Assembly (NCBI RefSeq): GCF_012911935.1 | Contig: NZ_JAAXLA010000057.1 | Span: forward strand, 1-44,616 | From: Pseudonocardia acidicola | GTDB taxonomy: Bacteria > Actinomycetota > Actinomycetes > Mycobacteriales > Pseudonocardiaceae | Direction: 5' to 3' | Length of the DNA: 44,616 nucleotides | Notes under the pieces: generated by a model | What the model saw: only the letters and a program-made list of their open reading frames with translations | The model's database searches: none | Told to the model about the DNA's origin: nothing | Program-made: the position numbers and the translations under genes | Shown here: positions 8,746 to 16,494 of the stretch, piece by piece | Layout of the letters: every line of letters starts with the position of its first letter | How positions within the stretch are numbered: position 1 is the first letter of the stretch

Positions 8746-10017
8746 CTACGGCGCGTCGCGGTGCGCAGCGCCACCGGCCAGCGCACCGCGACGCGCCATC
8801 CGGCCCAGTACCGCGGCGCCGGCCAGCGGCACCGCGGCCAGCGCGAGCCACGGCAGCGGGGGCCACGCGGAGGACGCGTCCAGCAGGGCACCGGTGCCGG
8901 CGCTGCCCACCAGCACCGCCAGCCCGCCCGCCGAGGAGAGCACACCGAAGTAGCTGCCCAACCGCCGCTCCCCCGCCAGCCGGGGCACCAGGTCCTGCGC
9001 CAGCGGCACCACCAGCATCTGCCCGGCCGTGAGCAGCACCACCAGGGCGATCGCGGGCAGCAGCGTCCCGGGCAGCGGCCGGAGTACCGCGACGGACAGG
9101 AAGGCCGCGGACATCGTCGCGAACCCGATGACGAGGCCGCGCCCGTGCCCCAGCGCGCCCCGGGCCCAGGAGGCCACCGGGAGCTGCCCCAGCACGATCA
9201 TCAGGGAGGCCAGGGCGAACAACGGGCCCAGGGCGGCCTCGTCCCCGGCGGCGCGGCGCAGCTCGAAGGGCAGCGCCAGGTAGAGCTGGTTGTAGCAGAG
9301 CAGGTAGCCGGAGTAGCCGGCGGCGAACAGCAGAAAGGTGCGGTTGCCCAGCACCTCACGCCAGCCGGCCAGCACCGGCTCGGCCGCGTGTGCGGCCGGC
9401 CGGGCGGGCAGCGCCTGGGCGTGCGCGATCCCGATGACCACGAACAACGCCGCGGCGACGAGGCACACCAGCTGGAAGTCGACCCCGAGCAGCGCCGCGC
9501 CGAGCAGCGGGCCGGTGACGGCCCCGACCTCGCCCGCGACGGCGAACAGGGCGAAGACGTCGGAGCGGCGCACCCGGCCGTCGCGTTCCAGCTCGCCCGC
9601 CTCGCCCGCCAGCGCGGATTCCACGGCCGGTGAGAACAGCGCCGCCGCGAACCCGGTCAGCACCGCCCCGCCGAGCACACCGGGCAGCGTGGTCGCGAGC
9701 CCGAGCAGCACGAATCCCGCGACCCGCAGCGCGCAGCCGGCCAGGATCACCGGCTTGGCCCCGAACCGGTCGGTCAGGACCCCGCCGACGACGAAGAGTC
9801 CCTGCTGGCTGAAGGTGCGCAGGCCGAGGACGAGACCGACGACGGCACCGCCCAGCGCGAGGTCGGCCGTCAGGTGCCCGGCCAGGTAGGGCAGCACCAG
9901 GTAGAAGCCGATGTTGAAGGCGAGCTGGGTGGCCACGAGCAGGCGCACCACCCCGGGGAGGTCCGGCAGCTGACGCAGCGTCGCCCAATGCCGGAACACG
10001 CCCTGCGAGCCCGTCAC
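8746..10017 (-). CDS. MFS transporter, probable metallophore exporter
   Basis: A 423-residue major facilitator with about twelve hydrophobic segments. The loop 2-3 motif A region reads GGVLTDRFGAKPVILAG. GTG 10017 overlaps the stop of the nicotianamine-synthase-like gene in a GTGA arrangement, so the two are translationally coupled. In staphylopine and pseudopaline loci an MFS protein or EamA-type protein next to the nicotianamine-synthase-like gene exports the product; this gene holds that place (CntE-like by position). The exported molecule is inferred, not shown. Confidence 0.85.
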   Translation of the reverse strand: MTGSQGVFRHWATLRQLPDLPGVVRLLVATQLAFNIGFYLVLPYLAGHLTADLALGGAVVGLVLGLRTFSQQGLFVVGGVLTDRFGAKPVILAGCALRVAGFVLLGLATTLPGVLGGAVLTGFAAALFSPAVESALAGEAGELERDGRVRRSDVFALFAVAGEVGAVTGPLLGAALLGVDFQLVCLVAAALFVVIGIAHAQALPARPAAHAAEPVLAGWREVLGNRTFLLFAAGYSGYLLCYNQLYLALPFELRRAAGDEAALGPLFALASLMIVLGQLPVASWARGALGHGRGLVIGFATMSAAFLSVAVLRPLPGTLLPAIALVVLLTAGQMLVVPLAQDLVPRLAGERRLGSYFGVLSSAGGLAVLVGSAGTGALLDASSAWPPLPWLALAAVPLAGAAVLGRMARRGALAGGAAHRDAP

Positions 10018-10874
10018 CCGGCGTGCTCCGGAACACAGGCGACCGCACGTGCCACCAGCACCGAGTTGACCACGTCGGTGCGGGGGTGCACCTCCAGGGC
10101 GACCTCGAGCCCCGGCAGGTCGTCCGGGCCGACCCGGGGGTAGAGCAGGGTGCGCAGCCCGGCGGCCGAGCGCGCCAGCACCGGGGTGCCCGGGGACAGC
10201 GCAGTGCCCAGCCATCGGCTGATCCCGGCCTTGGCGGTGGCGTCGGCGCCGACGAGCGCGGCGAGCACCACGGCGCCTGCGTCCCGGCACGCCGCCTCGA
10301 CGACCTCCCGACCGGCCGGGTCCTCCAGGTCGGCGTGCACGCTGTCGACCCGGTCGCTCAGGCCGAGCGCGTGCATCAGCGCCGCGCTCAGGCGCAGGCT
10401 CTCCGCATCCCGGTCCACGTGCACGACGTGCGCGCCGTGCTCAGCGGCGAGCACCATGCCGGTGAGCGGCAACGGCCCGGCACCGAGCAGGACCACCCGC
10501 GAGGGCACCGGCTCCCCCACCGCCGCGAGGGCTGCGAGCTCGAGCCGCACGAGGTCCTGGTAGTTGGCCAGGTAGGGGAAGGCGCGTAGCGCGGCGTGCG
10601 GGTCGCGGGCCGCCACGATCCGGGCTGCCCAGTGCCGTTCCAGTTCGCACTCACCGGCGGCGCACAGGGCGCGCAGCGACGAGGCGTGGTCCACGACCTG
10701 CCGCAGCACCTCGTGGTCCACCGGTGACGGCGTCCGGCAGCACAGCTCGACCAGCTCCGAGAAGGTCGCGTTGACCTGCTCGGATGGCCGGAGGTCGGTG
10801 GCTGCCAGTCGTTCCCGCAGCTCGCGCAGCCGTCGTGCGACGGCCAGGGCAGTGGTGGCGATCGTCGTGCTCAC
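10014..10874 (-). CDS. Nicotianamine-synthase-like enzyme (CntL/NAS family)
   Basis: A 286-residue protein with the hallmarks of nicotianamine synthases. These are FPYLANYQDLVRLE at residues 99-112 (family form FPYxxNYxxLxxLE) and the SAM-site stretch LLGAGPLPLTG near 131-141, close to the GSGPLPLTS of plant enzymes. A Glu-rich segment ECELERHW precedes them. The family transfers aminobutyrate (aminocarboxypropyl) groups from S-adenosylmethionine to an amine or amino acid: nicotianamine in plants and archaea, or the precursor of staphylopine/pseudopaline in bacteria. GTG 10874 was chosen because a -10-like hexamer ends 9 nt upstream and no ribosome-binding site is present, suggesting a leaderless mRNA. 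No opine dehydrogenase (CntM) or histidine racemase (CntK) gene is nearby, so the final product may be nicotianamine itself or a new relative. Family confidence is high; product unknown. Confidence 0.88.
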   Translation of the reverse strand: MSTTIATTALAVARRLRELRERLAATDLRPSEQVNATFSELVELCCRTPSPVDHEVLRQVVDHASSLRALCAAGECELERHWAARIVAARDPHAALRAFPYLANYQDLVRLELAALAAVGEPVPSRVVLLGAGPLPLTGMVLAAEHGAHVVHVDRDAESLRLSAALMHALGLSDRVDSVHADLEDPAGREVVEAACRDAGAVVLAALVGADATAKAGISRWLGTALSPGTPVLARSAAGLRTLLYPRVGPDDLPGLEVALEVHPRTDVVNSVLVARAVACVPEHAG

Positions 10875-10883
10875 CCGATCACC

Positions 10884-10889
10884 ATAATG
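10884..10889 (-). promoter_or_regulatory. -10-like hexamer of the biosynthesis unit
   Basis: On the minus strand the hexamer reads CATTAT and ends 9 nt before the GTG start at 10874, the same geometry as the importer promoter at 3684-3689. It overlaps the Zur-like box by two bases, so a bound repressor would block it. Confidence 0.4.
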
Positions 10890-10902
10890 GAAATAATTTT
10901 CA
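10888..10902 (-). promoter_or_regulatory. Zur/Fur-like operator upstream of the nicotianamine-synthase-like gene
   Basis: TGGAAATAATTTTCA (plus strand) is a near-perfect 7-1-7 palindrome (6 of 7 paired positions) and is AT-rich in a very GC-rich setting. It lies 13 nt before the GTG start. It matches the form of actinobacterial Zur boxes; Fur-type boxes are related, so the metal sensed (zinc, iron or nickel) is not settled by sequence alone. Confidence 0.65.
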
Positions 10903-10929
10903 TGTTTGCCACTCGCCCGCCCCGGCCCC

Positions 10930-10961
10930 GCGAGTCGCCCTCTTTCGGCGTGCGAGTCGCC
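10930..10961. repeat. Phased 10-bp direct repeat upstream of the nicotianamine-synthase-like gene
   Basis: GCGAGTCGCC occurs at 10930-10939 and again at 10952-10961, exactly 22 bp apart (two helical turns). It lies 28-60 bp upstream of the Zur-like box, where an activator could bind. Confidence 0.4.
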
Positions 10962-11118
10962 GGATCCTCGTCGAGGACCGATGAGTTCGCTGCGTTCGGA
11001 CGGTCTTACGGCCACGAGCACCGGAGGACCCCTGGGCGTGGCTCGACCGCATGCACGACGGCGTGGTCGAGCCGGCCGGGGAGGTGCGAGACCAGGTGTC
11101 GCCGGCCTGGAGGGGGCG

Positions 11119-11152
11119 CCGGCGCCACCTGGTCGAACTCCGGTGGCGCCGG
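11119..11152 (-). terminator. Terminator hairpin after actP
   Basis: Perfect 11-bp stem (11119-11129 with 11142-11152) and 12-nt loop, starting about 20 nt past the ActP stop on the minus strand. No T-tract. The rest of 10903-11172 holds no recognisable gene. Confidence 0.6.
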
Positions 11153-11172
11153 CCCTCTCGGACGGCGGCAGC

Positions 11173-12783
11173 TCAGGGGGCGAGCCCGGACCCGATGCCG
11201 GTCATCGCCCGCACCTCCATCTCGGCCTGCTTGCCGGGATCCGCCGGCTGCTTGCTGAACACGGTGGCGACGTAGCCGCACAGGAACGACAACGGGATGG
11301 ACACGATCCCGGGGTTGCTCAGCGGGAACCAGTGGATGTCGAACCCGCGGAAGATCGACGTCGACGTGCCGGAGACGGTCGGCGAGAAGATGATCAAGAT
11401 GAGGCAGGAGACGAGGCCGCTGTAGATGCTCGCCAGGGCCCCGGCCGTGTTGAACCGCCGCCAGTACAGCGTGTAGACGATCGTGGACAGGTTCGCCGAC
11501 GCCGCCAGCGCCAGGGCCAGCGAGACCAGGAACGCGACGTTCTGACCGCGCGCGAGCACTCCGCCGACGATGGCGAGCGCGCCGACCAGCAGCGCGGTGA
11601 CCCGCGCAACCTGCACCTCCGAGCGGTGACCACGATGGATCGGCCGGATGATGTTGGCGTAGACGTCGTGGGCGAACGAGGTCGACGCGGTCAGCGTCAA
11701 CCCGGCGACCACGGCCAGGATCGTGGCGAACGCGACCGCCGACACGATCCCCAGCAGCACCGTGCCCCCGATCTTGTAGGCGAGCAGCGGCGCTGCGGAG
11801 TTCACCCCACCCGGAGCACTCATGATCGCGTCCGGGCCGACGAGAGCGGTGGCGCCGAATCCGACGACGAGAATGGCGAGATAGAACACGAACATCGTCC
11901 AGGAGCACCACACCACCGAACGACGCGCTTCCCGGGCGTTCGGCACGGTGTAGAAGCGCATCAGGACGTGCGGGAGGCTGGAGATCCCCAGCACCAGCGC
12001 CAGCGCCAGCGAGACGAAGTCCAGTTCGCTGGTGGCGGAGTCGCCGTACCAGCCGCCGGGGTCCAGCAACGCCGCGCCCAGCGAACTGCGCTGCGCGGCG
12101 TCCGACAGCAGCTGGGAGAAGTCGAACCCGTATCGGCCCAGCACGAAGGTGGCGAGGAGGAGCACGCACAGCAGCAGCAGGGCCGCCTTGATGATCTGCA
12201 CCCAGGTGGTGCCCTTCATGCCGCCCATCAGCACGTAGAGCACCATGACCACGCCGACGACGGCGATGATCATCGCCTCCCCGACGCCGCCCCGCACGCC
12301 CAGCAGCAGGGCGACCAGGCCACCGGCGCCGGCCATCTGGGCGAGCATGTAGAACAGCGAGATCACCAGGGTGGAGACCGCAGCGGCGGCGCGAACCGGG
12401 CGCTGGCGCATCCGGTAGCCCATCACGTCGCCCACGGTGAAGCGCCCGGTGTTGCGCAGCGCCTCGCCGATCAGCAGCAGCGCAACGAGCCAGGCAACCA
12501 TCCAGCCCACCGAGTACAGGAATCCGTCGTAGCCGTGGATGGCGATCGCTCCGGAGATCCCCAGGAACGACGCCGCGGACAAGAAGTCCCCGGACAGCGC
12601 CACCCCGTTCTGGGCGCCCGTGAACGCACTTCCGGCGGTGTAGTAATCGCTCGTCGTCGGATTGCGACTGCTCATCCGGTACACGACCGCCAGCGTGAGC
12701 ACGACGAAGACCGCGAAGACCGACACCGATAATGTGGTGTCACCGACCGGGGCGCTCGAGGCGGCGGCGAGGAACAGGCTCAT
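11173..12783 (-). CDS. actP: Sodium:solute (cation/acetate, monocarboxylate) symporter
   Basis: A 536-residue member of the SSS family with about thirteen hydrophobic segments. Near the N-terminus it has the conserved block around residues 40-80 (DYYTAGSAFTGAQNG then SGDFLSAASFLG) typical of ActP/MctC transporters. It imports acetate or related short carboxylates with a cation across the cytoplasmic membrane. ATG 12783 follows GAGGGGAA and lies 1 nt after the stop of the DUF485 gene, the usual yjcH-actP pairing. The symbol follows family and pairing; pyruvate or propionate are possible substrates. Confidence 0.88.
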   Translation of the reverse strand: MSLFLAAASSAPVGDTTLSVSVFAVFVVLTLAVVYRMSSRNPTTSDYYTAGSAFTGAQNGVALSGDFLSAASFLGISGAIAIHGYDGFLYSVGWMVAWLVALLLIGEALRNTGRFTVGDVMGYRMRQRPVRAAAAVSTLVISLFYMLAQMAGAGGLVALLLGVRGGVGEAMIIAVVGVVMVLYVLMGGMKGTTWVQIIKAALLLLCVLLLATFVLGRYGFDFSQLLSDAAQRSSLGAALLDPGGWYGDSATSELDFVSLALALVLGISSLPHVLMRFYTVPNAREARRSVVWCSWTMFVFYLAILVVGFGATALVGPDAIMSAPGGVNSAAPLLAYKIGGTVLLGIVSAVAFATILAVVAGLTLTASTSFAHDVYANIIRPIHRGHRSEVQVARVTALLVGALAIVGGVLARGQNVAFLVSLALALAASANLSTIVYTLYWRRFNTAGALASIYSGLVSCLILIIFSPTVSGTSTSIFRGFDIHWFPLSNPGIVSIPLSFLCGYVATVFSKQPADPGKQAEMEVRAMTGIGSGLAP

Positions 12784-12784
12784 C

Positions 12785-13117
12785 TCAGTTCCCCTCGGCC
12801 CGATGGCGGATCTCCCGGGCCTGCGGATCGATTCTCGTCCTGGCGAACCGCCCGTAGGCCCAGACGATGAGCAGCGTCGACACGAACTGCAACAAGCCCA
12901 GAATCATTCCGACGTTGATCACGCCGATCACGGGCCGACTCATCATGTCGTGCGCATACGCCGACAAGATCACGAAGACGAGGTACCAGACGAGAAAAAG
13001 GCCGGTCACGGGGAAGATGAACCGCCGCAGATCGGCGCGTAGCCGGACGAACTCAGGACTGTTCTGGATGGCTACGAAGTCCGGGCCTGCAGAGTCCTCA
13101 TCGACTGTTCCGAACAT
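12785..13117 (-). CDS. DUF485 membrane protein (YjcH-like)
   Basis: A 110-residue protein with two hydrophobic segments (PVTGLFLVWYLVFVIL and GVINVGMILGLLQFV) and the DUF485 entry motif SPEFVRLRADLRRFIFP. This family is almost always encoded just upstream of ActP-type symporters and is thought to support them. ATG 13117 (MFGTVDEDSAG) gives a family-like length; an upstream in-frame start would add about 40 unconserved residues. It forms a two-gene unit with actP. Confidence 0.85.
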   Translation of the reverse strand: MFGTVDEDSAGPDFVAIQNSPEFVRLRADLRRFIFPVTGLFLVWYLVFVILSAYAHDMMSRPVIGVINVGMILGLLQFVSTLLIVWAYGRFARTRIDPQAREIRHRAEGN

Positions 13118-13620
13118 GGTCCCCGCGGGATCCGGATCGCCGGCGCGCCGTCCGACCGGTGGCCTGTTCAGCGTGTACGAGTGTGCACCCACGCCCTGCA
13201 TCAGCGAGCACCCGCTACCGGTTGCGAGGCCGACCACTCAGCCCGATCCAGGTCGGAAATCCTGAGGTAACGCGGCCGACACCCGCCGGCACCGACGAGA
13301 GATGTCATGACACCGACGATATAAGCAGCACTTCCAGAGGCGACACCGAGGTGGTTATTCACCTCCACGGCATCACAACATCGCGCATTGTTCAATCGCC
13401 ACCGCCGGACACGTGGCGTGACCACTTTTTCGGGCAATCAGAACCAACATCGCGAGCCGATTCCACGATCGAGTGATGCCGTCGTGGCCGACTGCGGGCG
13501 CGATTCCGACAGGTCACCGATCAGCGGTCACGCGGCATCCGATTCGTACATGTGGGTGCGCCGCCGAGAGCGGCCCTGCTGCGTGAATAGTCCTTTTTTG
13601 TAGTGATCGAGCGAGACGCG
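13118..13620. other. Intergenic region upstream of the DUF485-actP unit
   Basis: About 500 bases of lower GC than the surroundings and no recognisable gene. It contains a small inverted repeat GAGGTG-GTTATT-CACCTC (13348-13365), which could be an operator or a chance hairpin, about 230 bp upstream of the DUF485 start. The DNA ligase stop at 13621 borders it on the right. Confidence 0.45.
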
Positions 13621-14610
13621 TCAGGCCGGGCGATGCCGGACGTCGCCGGGGCTCTTGTCCCCGCGCAGCCCCCGCCAGGCCGCGTGCCGCAGGCGCCCGT
13701 CGGGGGTCCACGTGCGGTACTCGACCTCGCCCACCAGGCGTGGCGCCACCCAGCAGGCGCGGCGGGCGTGGTCGCGGGGAACCGGCTCGTCGAACGGGCT
13801 GTCCGCCTGCCGCAGCGGCCGGAGCTGTTCGAGCAGGTGGGTCAGCATCCGCTCGGTGAACCCGGTGCCGACCTGTCCCAGGTATCGCAGCCGCCGCTTG
13901 TCGTCATAGGCACCCAGCAACAGCGATCCCAGAGTCGCGGCGCGGCGGCCCTCGCCCGGGCTCCAGCCGCCGATCACGGCCTCCTGGGTGTTCAGCAGCG
14001 CGGTCTTGATCCACGCGCTGGAACGGCGGCCGGGTTCGTAGCGAGCCGACCGCCGCTTCGCGACGATCCCCTCGAGCCCGTGCGAGCGGGCGATGTCGAG
14101 CAGCCGGGATCCCGCGACGCCGGTGTGGCTCGCCGGGACCCGAACGGTCGGGGCCGCCCGCTCCAGGTCGAGCTGCTCGAGGAGATCGCGACGGCGGTCC
14201 CAGGATTCGGCCAGCAGCGAGAGGCCGTCGAGGTGGAGCAGGTCGAACACGTAGAACGCGACCGGCGTGCGCGCGAGGAGCTCGGCGCCGGGAGCACGCA
14301 CATGCATCCGGTGCTGCAGCAACCCGAAGTCGGGCCGGCCCGCCTCGTCCAGCGCGACGATCTCCCCGTCGAGCAGTACGGCGCGGCCGTCGAGGACCGC
14401 CGGCAGCCGGACCAGCTCGGGGTAGCCGGTGGTGATGTCGTTGCCGTTGCGGCTGCGCGGCTGCACCGTCTCCCCCGCTGCGGCGACGACCGCCCGCACA
14501 CCGTCCCATTTGAACTCGAACGCCCACCCCGGCCCGACGGGCGGGGTGCCGGCCCTGGCCAGCATCGGGAAGACCGCAGCCGGCAGCCGTGCGCGGTCCG
14601 GGCTGCTCAT
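13621..14610 (-). CDS. ATP-dependent DNA ligase, stand-alone LigC/LigD-ligase type
   Basis: A 329-residue protein holding the nucleotidyltransferase domain and the OB-fold of ATP-dependent ligases. The active site motif I is FKWDGVRA with the adenylated lysine at residue 34. LLDGEIVALDE (motif III region), LEGIVAKRRSARYEPGRR (motif IV) and WIKTAL (motif V) follow. It seals nicks in DNA repair; actinobacteria carry several such ligases besides NAD-dependent LigA. It lacks the primase and nuclease domains of full LigD. ATG 14610 has no strong ribosome-binding site but gives the expected N-terminus. It is divergent from the YceI gene. Confidence 0.88.
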   Translation of the reverse strand: MSSPDRARLPAAVFPMLARAGTPPVGPGWAFEFKWDGVRAVVAAAGETVQPRSRNGNDITTGYPELVRLPAVLDGRAVLLDGEIVALDEAGRPDFGLLQHRMHVRAPGAELLARTPVAFYVFDLLHLDGLSLLAESWDRRRDLLEQLDLERAAPTVRVPASHTGVAGSRLLDIARSHGLEGIVAKRRSARYEPGRRSSAWIKTALLNTQEAVIGGWSPGEGRRAATLGSLLLGAYDDKRRLRYLGQVGTGFTERMLTHLLEQLRPLRQADSPFDEPVPRDHARRACWVAPRLVGEVEYRTWTPDGRLRHAAWRGLRGDKSPGDVRHRPA

Positions 14611-14775
14611 CAGGGGTACACAGTGCACTCGGCACGGCCCGGCCGCCCGCGGAACCGCCCTATCGAGCGACACGATGGGATCCTCGGACCCCGGATGGCC
14701 GGTTCTCCCCGGCGCGATCGCGCCCACGCCGGGCCCGACACGTGGAGACTGGGCGCCGAAGGGAGGACGTCGACG

Positions 14776-15285
14776 ATGACTCGCTTCTCGATCGTTCCCG
14801 AGCACTCGGAGCTGGCCGTCGAGGGCCGCTCCAGCGTGCACCCCATCCACGGCGAGGCCGGCCGGCTCTCCGGCTGGATCGAGGCCGTCGTCGTCGACGG
14901 GGAGGTCGACGCGACCCAGCCGGCAGGCGCCTACCTCGAACTGCGGACCACGGATCTCAGGGCCGACAACAGGCTGATCAACCGCGAGCTGCAGAGACGG
15001 CTCGACCCGCGCCGCTATCCCTCGGTGCGCGCCGAGATCAACGACGTCGCGCAGCTCGCCCCCGGGCGCTACCGGGTCCGCGGCACGCTGAGCTTCCACG
15101 GCGTCACCCGGGAGATGACCGCCGAAGCCGCGGCCACGGTCGACGAGCACGGTCGCATCTCGGTGACGGGAGAGACCTCCCTCGACGTGCGGGACTTCGA
15201 CCTCGACCCGCCGAAGATGCTGGGGCTGCGGGTCGAGCCGGAGGTCGCCGTACACCTGACGGCCCTCGCCGTCCCGCAGGGCTGA
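14776..15285 (+). CDS. YceI-family lipocalin-like protein
   Basis: A 169-residue protein with the YceI beta-barrel signature: N-terminal FSIVPEHSELAVEGRSSVHPIHG, central SRT-like region with LRADNRLINRELQ, and C-terminal DFDLDPPKMLGLRVEPEV. The family binds polyisoprenoid or other amphiphilic ligands. No signal peptide is visible, so it is probably cytosolic. ATG 14776 is preceded by GGGAGG 9-14 nt upstream. It converges on the Sua5-like gene over 49 bp that contain a small hairpin. Confidence 0.85.
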   Translation: MTRFSIVPEHSELAVEGRSSVHPIHGEAGRLSGWIEAVVVDGEVDATQPAGAYLELRTTDLRADNRLINRELQRRLDPRRYPSVRAEINDVAQLAPGRYRVRGTLSFHGVTREMTAEAAATVDEHGRISVTGETSLDVRDFDLDPPKMLGLRVEPEVAVHLTALAVPQG

Positions 15286-15290
15286 GGTCC

Positions 15291-15308
15291 CGCCCGGGCC
15301 TCCGGGCG
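15291..15308. terminator. Short hairpin between convergent genes
   Basis: A 7-bp GC-only stem (15291-15297 with 15302-15308) with a GCCT loop, between the convergent stops at 15285 and 15335. It could serve as a bidirectional terminator. Weak evidence on its own. Confidence 0.35.
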
Positions 15309-15334
15309 CCGGGGCGTCGGCGCGGTGCTCACGG

Positions 15335-15955
15335 CTACTCGAACCGGGAGGTGTCGCCGGCGCCCCGGCGCACGATCTCCGGTTCGTTCTGCGAGAAGTC
15401 GATCACTGTCGTCGGCTCGGTGCCGCAGTCGCCGGAGTCGATCACCGCGTCCACCACGTGATCGAGCCGCTCCTTGATCTCCCAGCCCTGGGTGAGCGGC
15501 TCGTCCTGGTCGGGCAGCAGCAACGTGCTCGACAACAGCGGCTCGCCGAGCTCGGTGAGCAGCGCCTGCGCGACGGCGTGCTGGGGAATCCTGACGCCGA
15601 CGGTCCTCTTCTTCGGATGTTGCAACCGGCGGGGCACGTCCCTGGTGGCCGGCAGGATGAACGTGTAACTGCCGGGGGTCGACGCCTTGATCGAGCGGAA
15701 GACGATGTTGCTGACCTGAACGAACTGGCCGAGCTGGGCGAAGTCCCGGCACACCAGCGTGAAGTGGTGCCGGTCATCGAGGTCGCGGATCTCCCTGATC
15801 CGGTCGAGCCCCTCCCTGTTCCCCAGCTGGCACCCGAGTGCGAAACAGGAATCGGTCGGGTAGGCGATCAGCCCGCCGTCGCGGACGAGTTCGACGACCT
15901 GACCGATCGCACGCCGTTGCGGATTGTCCGGATGCACATCGAAGTACCTCGCCAT
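15335..15955 (-). CDS. Sua5/YciO/YrdC-family protein (threonylcarbamoyl-AMP synthase-like)
   Basis: A 206-residue protein of the YrdC fold. It shows the conserved start GGLIAYPTDSCFALGC (about residues 28-43), the nucleotide-binding stretch REIRDLDDRHHFTLVC and later GSYTFILPATRDVPRRL and KKRTVGVRIP. Full YrdC/Sua5 enzymes make threonylcarbamoyl-AMP for tRNA t6A; this subfamily resembles YciO more closely, where activity is low or uncertain. Length fits YciO (about 206). ATG 15955 starts MARYFDVHPDNPQ, the usual N-terminus. Confidence 0.85.
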   Translation of the reverse strand: MARYFDVHPDNPQRRAIGQVVELVRDGGLIAYPTDSCFALGCQLGNREGLDRIREIRDLDDRHHFTLVCRDFAQLGQFVQVSNIVFRSIKASTPGSYTFILPATRDVPRRLQHPKKRTVGVRIPQHAVAQALLTELGEPLLSSTLLLPDQDEPLTQGWEIKERLDHVVDAVIDSGDCGTEPTTVIDFSQNEPEIVRRGAGDTSRFE

Positions 15956-16494
15956 GCATGCAGCTTAGGATCACGCCCCCGACCAGCGCCGACTCACGCG
16001 CCGACGCTCGACGGTTCGCAGACGGTTCACCGCGGAGGGCCGTGAGGTGGCGCCATCGCAGGCGCGCACGAGGCCGGTTGCTCCACGGGCACTACGCCGA
16101 TGTGGCTACCCGTCGGGGCCGTCCGGAGGATTGCGTGTCACGTCCCCGAAACATCGAGCCGATCCGCTAACAGCCACGGTTTCCGTGGGCAACACCCCGG
16201 ACATCGATGATCCTTTATCGTCACCCATCGGTTCTGACCGATGCGAGCATTTCCCCAGGTGGGAGACGTCTGCAGAGATGACGGGAGCTGCCCACCAGCG
16301 GTGATGGACAGCCACCGTTCCCACATTGGTACGCACGATCCGAATGTCATCGATGCGCCGCCGGCACCATGCTTGCCGGCCCGGAACCGGCGGCGCGCAC
16401 GACCGCGACGACCAACCTCATCAGGTTGGGTGACGCGGGCGTGGCTGTCAAACCGCCTCGCAGACGCGTGGCGGCTGACCCTGGAGGGACGGCA
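15956..16494. other. Long leader/intergenic region upstream of the AmiS-like gene
   Basis: About 540 bases with no recognisable gene. It holds a GlnR-like half site at 16137-16152. The last 100 bases before the AmiS-like start contain several short inverted repeats, so a structured leader is possible, but I could not match them to a known riboswitch. Confidence 0.4.
16137..16152 (+). promoter_or_regulatory. GlnR-like half box
   Basis: GTCAC, six bases, then GAAAC: an exact match to one a-b half of the actinobacterial GlnR consensus (gTnAC-n6-GaAAC). The second half downstream is degenerate. It lies about 340 bp before two genes tied to nitrogen (AmiS/UreI-like and MSMEG_0572-like). One match of this length could arise by chance. 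Confidence 0.4.

Noticed and set aside
16380..16494. Possible riboswitch (guanidine or glutamine type) before the AmiS-like gene
   Set aside because: Short inverted repeats exist, but the conserved bases of known ykkC or glnA motifs are not found; covariance-model scanning would be needed.
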